In this document: in pieces, positions 57,999-64,000 of the stretch
How the letters are laid out: each line of letters starts with the position of its first letter
How positions within the stretch are numbered: the first letter of the stretch is position 1
NCBI RefSeq assembly: GCF_000204195.1
Contig: NZ_AFBG01000020.1
Location: forward strand, 434,001 to 498,000
DNA from: Acidovorax radicis N35
Lineage (GTDB): Bacteria > Pseudomonadota > Gammaproteobacteria > Burkholderiales > Burkholderiaceae_C
Length of the DNA stretch: 64,000 nucleotides
Direction: 5' to 3'
Notes under the pieces: model-generated
Told to the model about the DNA's origin: nothing
What the model saw: the letters and a program-made list of their open reading frames with translations, nothing else
Database searches by the model: none
Position numbers and translations under genes: made by a program

Positions 57999-58484
57999 AT
58001 GAAGGTCCTTGATCTCCAATGCCAGCTGGGCCATGTCTTTGAAGGCTGGTTCGCGTCGGAAGACGACTTTCAGAGCCAGAAGCAGCGCGGTTTGGTGCAA
58101 TGTCCGCTGTGTGCCGACGATCACATTGAAAAGCGCTTGAGCGCCCCCCGTTTGAACCTGGGTGCCCGCGCGCCGTCTTCCGCATCGGTTGAGCCCAGGC
58201 CGTCAGCTTCATCCGATGGCGGCACCCTTCAGGTCGGAACCTCTCCGGCCCTTTCCCCTGTGCTGCAGGCCGCCTGGCTGGAGCTGGCCCGCAAGATCGT
58301 GGCAAATACCGAGGATGTGGGCGCGCATTTTGCGCAGGAGGCGCGGCGCATGCACCACGGCGAAGTTCAGGAACGCGCGATTCGAGGACAGGCCACTCCG
58401 GGCGAAGCGATGGAGTTGCTGGAGGAGGGCATCGCCGTCATGCCCTTGCCGCTGCCCGCCGCCGCCAAGGAAACCCTCCAGTAG
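57999..58484 (+). CDS. DUF1178 family protein
   Basis: Protein of 161 residues. MKVLDLQCQLGHVFEGWFAS and the Cys pair in VQCPLCADDHIEKRLSAP form a putative zinc-ribbon-like head typical of DUF1178. Following are a Ser/Ala-rich linker and a helical C terminus (EVQERAIRGQATPGEAMELL). The function is unknown. It lies 24 bases after the DUF2818 gene and ends the nuo cluster. Confidence 0.85.
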   Translation: MKVLDLQCQLGHVFEGWFASEDDFQSQKQRGLVQCPLCADDHIEKRLSAPRLNLGARAPSSASVEPRPSASSDGGTLQVGTSPALSPVLQAAWLELARKIVANTEDVGAHFAQEARRMHHGEVQERAIRGQATPGEAMELLEEGIAVMPLPLPAAAKETLQ

Positions 58485-58518
58485 CTGTCCGGCCTTTGGT
58501 GGCACCAAAAATATCAGT

Positions 58519-58580
58519 CTTTTTGCTGCCTGGCGCTTGTCTGATAAATAGTTTTTGCTATCAATTTAATATCAATTGAC
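58519..58580. repeat. dispersed intergenic repeat, copy F
   Basis: CTGGCGCTTGTCTGATAA is identical over 18 bases to copy A near 4.74 kb. The flanks are AT-rich with TTGCTATCAATTTAATATCA. The AAGCG half is replaced by ATAGTTTTT. It lies between the convergent DUF1178 gene and the ABC exporter. Confidence 0.65.
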
Positions 58581-58648
58581 TTGCGCCGAATGTAGTGCGG
58601 ACCCGAGTCCCTTGAAGCCCCTGGCGATGGCAATGCCGCTTGTGGGAC

Positions 58649-60463
58649 CTACACCGTGAACTGCAGGGCCGCCAAGCGGGCGTAGACGCCGCCCTGCGCC
58701 AGCAGGGCCGTGTGGGTGCCTTGCTCCACGATGCGCCCATGTTCCAGCACCACAATGCGGTCCGCGTTCTGCACAGTGGCCAGCCGGTGGGCAATGACCA
58801 GCGTGGTGCGGCGTCCCGTATGGCGTTGCATGGCGGTGTCCAGCGCCGCCTGCACCATGCGTTCGCTTTCGGCGTCCAGCGCACTCGTGGCTTCGTCCAG
58901 CAGCAGCAGGGGCGGGTTTTTGAGCATCGCCCGGGCGATGGCAATGCGCTGGCGCTGGCCACCGGACAGCCGCACACCCCGTTCTCCCAGGAAAGTGCCA
59001 TAGCCCTCGGGCAGTGCCATGAGGAAGTCGTGCGCAAATGCAGCGCGTGTGGCCGCCGTGACTTCTTCGTCCGTGGCCTGAGGGCGCCCGTATCGGATGT
59101 TGTCCATGGCCGAGGCGGAGAAGATCACGGCGTCCTGTGGCACGGTGCCCGTGTGCGAGCGCAGGGTTTCCAGCCGCAGTTGGCGGATGTCCACACCGTT
59201 GAGGCGGATGGCACCCTGGTCCCGACCGTCCGCACCGTTGTCTACGTCGTAGAAGCGTTGCAGCAGCTGGAACACGGTGGTCTTGCCGGCACCGCTGGCG
59301 CCCACCAGCGCCACGGTTTCGCCCGGTGCCAGGCGCAGTGAAAAGTCCTGCAGGGCGGGTTGGTCAGGGCGGGAGGGATAGTGGAACAGAACGTTTTCAA
59401 ATTCCACCTCCAGGCCCCGGTCAGACAGAGGCAGGTCTTGCGGCAGGGGCGGGTCCGCCACGGGCGATCGGCTCGCCAGCAACTCCATCAGCCGCTCCGT
59501 GGCGCCTGCTGCGCGCAGCAGGTCGCCATAGACCTCGCCCAGCACGGCCACGGCACCGGCCAGCAGGATCACGTACACCACCGTCTGCCCCAGATGTCCG
59601 GCGGTCATCTTGCCCGCAAGCACCGCCTCCGTGCCCCGGTACAGCCCCCAGAGCAGCAGTGCAGCGTTCGCGATGATGATGAAGGCCACCAGCAGAGCGC
59701 GAGCCCGGGAGCGCTTGACGGCGACCAGGAACGCGTTCTCGGTGGCATGCATGAAGCGGCTGGTCTCGCGGGGTTCGGCGGTATAGCTTTGCACCACCGG
59801 CACGGCGTTGAGCACCTCGGCTGCAATGGCGCTCGAATCGGCAACCCGGTCCTGGCTGTCGCGCGACAGGCGCCGCACGCGCCGGCCAATCCACATGGTC
59901 GGCAACACCACCAGCACCACGGCCAGCAGTACCACCGACATCACGTAGGGGTTGGTCCACACCAGCACTGCCAGCGCGCCCACGCCCATGACGGCATTGC
60001 GCAGTCCCATCGACAGGGATGAGCCCACCACGGTCTGTACCAGCGTGGTGTCGGCGGTCAGGCGTGACAGCACTTCGCCGGTCTGGGTGGTTTCAAAGAA
60101 CTGTGGGCTTTGCTGCAGCACATGGCCGTACACAGCATTGCGCAAGTCGGCGGTCACCCGTTCGCCCAGCCAGCTCACCATGTAAAAACGCGCGGCGGAG
60201 AACACCCCGAGTGCCACCGCCACTGCGAACAGCGCCTCGAAGTGATTGCGCAGTGCCATGGTCTGCGCGCCCTTGTCGGCGTTCACCAGGCCACCATCCA
60301 CCAGGTTGCGCAGGGCGAGGGGAAACGCCAGGGTGGCGAGGGCCGCGAGCACCAGGAACACTACCGACAAGGCGATGCGCGTGCGGTACGGTCGCAGAAA
60401 AGGTAGCAGCCCGGTCAGGGAGCGGGGGGCGCCGCGCGTGGGTTGGGTGGGGGGAGAAGCCAT
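58649..60463 (-). CDS. ABC transporter, fused permease and ATPase (MsbA/LmrA-like)
   Basis: Half-transporter of 604 residues that likely works as a homodimeric exporter of lipid or hydrophobic compounds. Six transmembrane helices occupy residues 1-320, with LSRLTADTTLVQTVVGSSLS as the conserved coupling region. The ATPase domain has Walker A VGASGAGKTTVFQLLQRFYD, signature LSGGQRQRIAIARAML and Walker B LLLLDEATSALD, then the His switch in LVIAHRL. The start was placed at MASPPTQPT; an upstream extension is unsupported. The cargo is not identifiable. It is divergent from the liv operon. Confidence 0.9.
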   Translation of the reverse strand: MASPPTQPTRGAPRSLTGLLPFLRPYRTRIALSVVFLVLAALATLAFPLALRNLVDGGLVNADKGAQTMALRNHFEALFAVAVALGVFSAARFYMVSWLGERVTADLRNAVYGHVLQQSPQFFETTQTGEVLSRLTADTTLVQTVVGSSLSMGLRNAVMGVGALAVLVWTNPYVMSVVLLAVVLVVLPTMWIGRRVRRLSRDSQDRVADSSAIAAEVLNAVPVVQSYTAEPRETSRFMHATENAFLVAVKRSRARALLVAFIIIANAALLLWGLYRGTEAVLAGKMTAGHLGQTVVYVILLAGAVAVLGEVYGDLLRAAGATERLMELLASRSPVADPPLPQDLPLSDRGLEVEFENVLFHYPSRPDQPALQDFSLRLAPGETVALVGASGAGKTTVFQLLQRFYDVDNGADGRDQGAIRLNGVDIRQLRLETLRSHTGTVPQDAVIFSASAMDNIRYGRPQATDEEVTAATRAAFAHDFLMALPEGYGTFLGERGVRLSGGQRQRIAIARAMLKNPPLLLLDEATSALDAESERMVQAALDTAMQRHTGRRTTLVIAHRLATVQNADRIVVLEHGRIVEQGTHTALLAQGGVYARLAALQFTV

Positions 60464-60906
60464 GGGGGCAGTGTAGAGGTGCACCCGTGTGCAGGCCCAA
60501 GGCATGGGAATCGGCCCCCGTCCGGCAGGTGCTTTCCGACGGTGGTTTCGCAGGTCCTGCGCAAGCGGGCACCAAATGGTGCAACCGGCAGGGCGGGTGT
60601 CAGAAAAAAGTCAGTGTTTTGCCCGTCGCGGTGGCGTGTGTCTACGGGCAAATCACAGACTGCGTCGCGCAGGTGCAGCCGGACAAAGCCATGGGGGACG
60701 GGCGATGCAGTGGCTGTGCATGGCCGGCTGGGGCGCGCAGGCATGCCTTGCCGTATCGGGAGCGTAGGCGTTTATACATAGGCATTAGTCCCAGTATCTA
60801 CTGCAGGGTAGGGGGGCATACGATGCACTGCGATCCCAACGCACGCACGAAGACCTTGTCGGCCAAGGCTTTTTTCCTCAGCACCCAACGGAGCGACCCA
60901 GGCGCA
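60464..60906. other. 443-base divergent intergenic region
   Basis: No gene is supported here. It contains a nine-base perfect inverted repeat, TTTGCCCGT and ACGGGCAAA around a 17-base loop, at 60618-60652. It also holds a weak promoter candidate for livG, TTGCCG at 60748 with TATACA at 60773 (19 bases apart). TAGTCCCAGTAT follows near 60785. The open frames crossing it have no coding character. Confidence 0.4.
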
Positions 60907-61677
60907 ATGAGCGACGTCATTCTTGAAACCCACAGCCTGACCAAAGAGTTCAAGGGCTTCACTGCCGTCAGCGATGTGAACCTGGCGGTCCGCCGGGGCT
61001 CCATCCATGCGCTGATTGGTCCCAACGGCGCAGGCAAGACCACGTGCTTCAACCTGCTGACCAAGTTTCTCACGCCCACTTCGGGCACCATTCGTTTCAA
61101 CGGGCACGACATCACGCGCGAGCAGCCTGCGCAGATCGCCCGCCGTGGCGTGATCCGCTCGTTCCAGATCTCGGCGGTGTTCCCCCACCTCACGCTGATG
61201 GAGAACGTGCGCCTGGGCCTGCAGCGCAAGCTTGGCACCTCATTTCACTTCTGGCGCAGCGAGCGCACCCTGCGCCAGCTGGACGACCGTGCCATGCAGC
61301 TGCTGACCGAGGTCGGGCTTGCAGACCTGGCCGACGAAGTGACCGTGAATCTCCCCTACGGCCGCAAGCGCGCGCTGGAGATCGCCACCACGCTGTCCAT
61401 GGAGCCCGAGCTGATGCTGCTCGATGAGCCCACGCAAGGCATGGGCCATGAAGACGTGGATCGCGTCACGCAACTGATCAAGAAGGTCTCTATCGGCCGC
61501 ACCATTTTGATGGTGGAGCACAACATGAAAGTCGTCTCGACCATTGCAGACCGCATTACCGTGCTGCAGCGTGGCGCCGTGCTGGCCGAAGGGCCCTACG
61601 AAGAAGTCTCGAACAACCCGCAAGTCATGGAAGCCTACATGGGCACCACCGACGGTCAACTCCAGGGAGCGCATTGA
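60907..61677 (+). CDS. livG: branched-chain amino acid ABC transporter ATP-binding protein LivG-type
   Basis: ATPase of a high-affinity amino acid importer, 256 residues. Walker A is GPNGAGKTTCFNLLTKFLTP. RSFQISAVFPHLTLMENVRL is the LivG-type Q loop. The signature region reads LPYGRKRALEIATTL and Walker B LMLLDEPTQGMGHED. The start is the ATG giving MSDVILETHSLTKEF; a much longer upstream frame is not coding. It overlaps livF by one base (TGATG). Confidence 0.93.
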   Translation: MSDVILETHSLTKEFKGFTAVSDVNLAVRRGSIHALIGPNGAGKTTCFNLLTKFLTPTSGTIRFNGHDITREQPAQIARRGVIRSFQISAVFPHLTLMENVRLGLQRKLGTSFHFWRSERTLRQLDDRAMQLLTEVGLADLADEVTVNLPYGRKRALEIATTLSMEPELMLLDEPTQGMGHEDVDRVTQLIKKVSIGRTILMVEHNMKVVSTIADRITVLQRGAVLAEGPYEEVSNNPQVMEAYMGTTDGQLQGAH

Positions 61678-62390
61678 TGGCTGCCGCTCCCGCCCTCGAA
61701 ATCAAGAACCTCGAAGCCTGGTACGGTGAATCGCACGTGCTGCATGGCGTGAACATCGTCGTGCAGCCCGGCGAGGTGGTCACGCTGCTCGGTCGCAATG
61801 GTGCCGGCCGCACCACCACCATGCGCGCCATCATGGGTCTGACCGGTGCACGCAAGGGGTCGGTCAAGATCCACGGCGTGGAAACGGTGAACATGCCCAC
61901 GCACCGCATCGCGCACTTGGGTGTGGGCTACTGCCCGGAAGAGCGCGGCATCTTCTCCAGCCTTTCTTGCGAAGAAAACCTGCTCCTGCCCCCGGCACTG
62001 AAGACCGGCACGCCCGGCATGTCGGTGCAGGAGATCTACGCCATGTTTCCCAACCTGGCCGAACGCAAGAACAGCCAGGGCACACGCCTTTCTGGGGGCG
62101 AGCAGCAGATGCTGGCCGTGGCCCGCATTCTGCGCACTGGCGCCAAGCTGCTATTGCTCGACGAGATTTCCGAAGGCCTGGCGCCCGTCATCGTGCAGGC
62201 CCTGGCCCGCATGATCACCATGCTGCGCGAGAAGGGCTACACCGTGGTCATGGTCGAGCAGAACTTCCGCTTTGCCGCGCCGCTGGCAGACCGCTTCTAT
62301 GTCATGGAGCATGGCCGCATCGTGGAGAAATTCGGTGCGTCGGAGCTGGAAGAAAAGATGCCCGTGCTCACCGAACTTCTGGGCGTTTGA
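61677..62390 (+). CDS. livF: branched-chain amino acid ABC transporter ATP-binding protein LivF-type
   Basis: Second ATPase of the importer, 237 residues. The Walker A motif reads LLGRNGAGRTTTMRAIMGLT, so the Lys that normally contacts the ATP phosphates is Arg (about residue 45). The signature LSGGEQQMLAVARIL, Walker B LLLLDEISEGLAP and the switch-His position (VMVEQNF, Gln as in the LivF family) are intact. The ATG overlapping the livG stop is used as start. The binding-protein gene follows at 57 bases. Confidence 0.92.
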   Translation: MAAAPALEIKNLEAWYGESHVLHGVNIVVQPGEVVTLLGRNGAGRTTTMRAIMGLTGARKGSVKIHGVETVNMPTHRIAHLGVGYCPEERGIFSSLSCEENLLLPPALKTGTPGMSVQEIYAMFPNLAERKNSQGTRLSGGEQQMLAVARILRTGAKLLLLDEISEGLAPVIVQALARMITMLREKGYTVVMVEQNFRFAAPLADRFYVMEHGRIVEKFGASELEEKMPVLTELLGV

Positions 62391-62447
62391 ACGCGCCCAG
62401 AAGTCTTGCTTCCCGTTTTCTTCAACCACACCCACAGGAGACAATCC

Positions 62448-63644
62448 ATGAAGAACAAACTCAAAGTGCTGGCACTGATGCTGGGCGCCGCCGGCCTGGC
62501 CGCCTCGGCCGCGCATGCGCAAGACAAGGTCAAGATCGGGTTCATTACCGATATGTCGAGCCTGTACGCCGATGTGGAGGGCAAGAACGGTGCGGTGGCC
62601 ATCCAGATGGCGATTGACGATTTTGGCGGCAAGGTGCTGGGCATGCCCATCGAGTTGCTGACGGCTGACCACCAGAACAAGGCCGACATCGCAGCCTCCA
62701 AGGCCCGCGAGTGGATCGACACCCAGGGCCTGACCATGCTGTTTGGCGGCACCAACTCCGGCACAGCCCTCGCGTCGGCCAAGGTGGCTGCCGAGAAGAA
62801 GCGCGTGTACATCAACAACGGTGCTGCCAGCTCGGCGCTGACCAATGACCAGTGCACACCCTACACAGTGCACTATGCGTATGACACCGTGGCGCTGGCC
62901 AAGGGCACAGGTTCTGCCATTGTGGATACCGGCGGTAAGTCCTGGTACTTCCTCACGGCGGACTATGCGTTTGGTCATGCACTGGAAGCCGACACCAGCA
63001 CGGTGGTCAAGGCCAAGGGCGGCACCGTGGTGGGCACCGTGCGCCATCCGCTCAACGCGTCCGACTTTTCATCCTTCCTGCTGCAGGCACAGAATTCCAA
63101 GGCCCAGATCCTGGGCTTGGCCAATGCAGGGGGTGACACCATCAATGCCATCAAGGCCGCCAAGGAGTTCGGCATTGGCAAGAGCATGAAGCTCGCGGGC
63201 CTGCTGATCTTCATCAGCGACGTGCACAGCCTGGGCCTGCGCAATACCGAAGGCCTGCAGTTCACCACCAGCTGGTATTGGGATCTGAACGACGACACGC
63301 GCAAGTTTGCGGCGCGCTTCTTCGAAAAGACCAAGCGCATGCCCACCGAAATCCAGGCGGCTGACTACTCCGCCACGATGAACTACCTCAAGGCCGTGGA
63401 AGCGGCCAAGAGTGTGGACGCCGACAAGGTCATGACCACATGGCGCGGCATGAAGATGAACGACTTCTTTGCATCGGGCCAGTTGCGCGCCGATGGCCGC
63501 TATGTGCATGGCATGTACCTGATGGAAGTGAAGAAGCCCGCCGAGTCCACCAAGCCCTGGGACTACTACAAGCTCGTCAAGAAGCTGCCCGGCGACTCGG
63601 TGTTTACCACCAAGGCCGAGAGCAAGTGCGCGCTCTGGAAATAG
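62448..63644 (+). CDS. ABC transporter substrate-binding protein, amino acid/amide type
   Basis: Periplasmic binding protein of 398 residues with the type I (Leu/Ile/Val-binding-protein-like) fold. The signal peptide MKNKLKVLALMLGAAGLAAS is followed by AAHAQ, a signal peptidase I site before DKVKIG. KIGFITDMSSLYADVEGKNG, FGGTNSGTALASAKVAAEKK and LTADYAFGHALEADT line the ligand cleft. The family binds branched-chain amino acids, amides, urea or aromatic acids, so the ligand is open. AGGAG precedes the ATG. A hairpin after the gene may keep its mRNA level above that of the permease. Confidence 0.9.
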   Translation: MKNKLKVLALMLGAAGLAASAAHAQDKVKIGFITDMSSLYADVEGKNGAVAIQMAIDDFGGKVLGMPIELLTADHQNKADIAASKAREWIDTQGLTMLFGGTNSGTALASAKVAAEKKRVYINNGAASSALTNDQCTPYTVHYAYDTVALAKGTGSAIVDTGGKSWYFLTADYAFGHALEADTSTVVKAKGGTVVGTVRHPLNASDFSSFLLQAQNSKAQILGLANAGGDTINAIKAAKEFGIGKSMKLAGLLIFISDVHSLGLRNTEGLQFTTSWYWDLNDDTRKFAARFFEKTKRMPTEIQAADYSATMNYLKAVEAAKSVDADKVMTTWRGMKMNDFFASGQLRADGRYVHGMYLMEVKKPAESTKPWDYYKLVKKLPGDSVFTTKAESKCALWK

Positions 63645-63666
63645 CCCGCTGACAAGGTGCAGGCGC

Positions 63667-63692
63667 GCCCCAAGGGTCCATCACCCTGGGGC
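63667..63692 (+). promoter_or_regulatory. hairpin between the binding-protein gene and livH
   Basis: GCCCCA-A-GGGT-ccatc-ACCC-TGGGGC forms a ten-base-pair stem with one bulged A. There is no T-run. Hairpins in this place often stabilise the upstream binding-protein mRNA and reduce downstream expression. Confidence 0.5.
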
Positions 63693-63777
63693 TTGCCGCA
63701 GCAGCCTGATGGCGTGTACTAGATGCCTTCTTCCCCCCCTGACCTGACCCGATCACCACCACCTGCCGCTGCCTCCC

Positions 63778-64000
63778 ATGGAAATCTTTGGTGTCTCATT
63801 GCCGGGCCTGCTGAGCCAGCTCCTTCTGGGGCTGGTCAATGGCTCGTTCTATGCCATTCTCAGCCTCGGACTTGCCGTGATCTTCGGCCTGCTCAACGTC
63901 ATCAACTTTGCCCATGGGGCGCTGTTCATGACGGGGGCCCTGATGACCTGGATGGCCATGAACTACTTCGGCATCAACTACTGGTGGATGCTGGTGTTGG
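63778..64000 (+). CDS. livH: branched-chain amino acid ABC transporter permease LivH-type, 3' truncated
   Basis: First permease of the importer, cut by the right edge after about 74 residues. MEIFGVSLPGLLSQLLLGLV opens the protein. NGSFYAILSLGLAVIFGLLN and VINFAHGALFMTGALMTWM are the conserved first helices of LivH, including the NFAHGA motif. It follows the binding-protein gene by 133 bases containing the hairpin. A LivM-type permease is expected beyond the edge. Confidence 0.92.
   Translation, partial: MEIFGVSLPGLLSQLLLGLVNGSFYAILSLGLAVIFGLLNVINFAHGALFMTGALMTWMAMNYFGINYWWMLVL

Noticed and set aside
60784..60795. TAGTCCCAGTAT upstream of livG as a copy of the regulator dyad
   Set aside because: Only the first six bases match and no GGAC half follows at the right distance.
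60019..60906. Long 5' extension of livG into the exporter gene
   Set aside because: It runs antisense through the exporter and is Arg/Pro-rich; the ABC domain begins at the ATG at 60907.

Overview
The window is GC-rich chromosomal DNA from a betaproteobacterium of the order Burkholderiales, most likely the family Comamonadaceae and close to Acidovorax. The grounds are protein similarity recalled from memory, the order of housekeeping blocks (alaA-hom-thrC-molybdenum cofactor genes-clpB; rpsO-pnp-qor-tpiA-secG-tRNA-Leu-nuoA to nuoN-DUF2818-DUF1178), and many copies of a short intergenic repeat built on GCGCTT...AAGCGC followed by AGCTAT-type sequence. No phage, insertion sequence, CRISPR array or rRNA operon is visible.

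Layout. 1-9.5 kb holds alanine aminotransferase (cut by the left edge), a DUF1176 protein, threonine synthesis (hom, thrC) and molybdenum cofactor genes (mobB-moeA-moaD and, further on, moaE). These are interrupted by a dapA-like gene with a structured leader and by three small unknown genes. 9.7-21.8 kb is the most accessory part. Two paralogous modules, each a LuxR/NarL-type response regulator overlapping a membrane hybrid histidine kinase, lie on the minus strand. Each is divergent from an envelope- or adhesin-like gene, and a similar dyad (GTCC...GGAC) lies upstream of both. Between them are a collagen-like lipoprotein, clpB with a sigma-32-type promoter, and an aldehyde dehydrogenase. 22-30.5 kb has a GNAT acetyltransferase, a methyltransferase, dusC, a cardiolipin-synthase-like lipoprotein, an ammonium transporter with a sigma-54-type promoter, and ribD. 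30.5-37.2 kb is a minor-pilin operon (fimT-pilV-pilW-pilX-pilY1-pilE), visibly more AT-rich than its surroundings.

37.4-58.5 kb is core metabolism: rpsO, pnp, a quinone oxidoreductase, tpiA, secG, tRNA-Leu(GAG) and the complete 14-gene respiratory complex I operon with two trailing small genes. 58.6-64 kb has an MsbA-like ABC exporter and the start of a branched-chain/amide-type amino acid ABC transporter operon (livG, livF, binding protein, livH cut by the right edge). LivF has Arg in place of the Walker A Lys.

The strongest candidates for something not yet described are the twin regulator-kinase modules with their shared upstream dyad and divergent surface-type genes, and the dapA-like leader, which has a small ORF and two mutually exclusive hairpins. 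All assignments come from reading the sequence. No database search was run.
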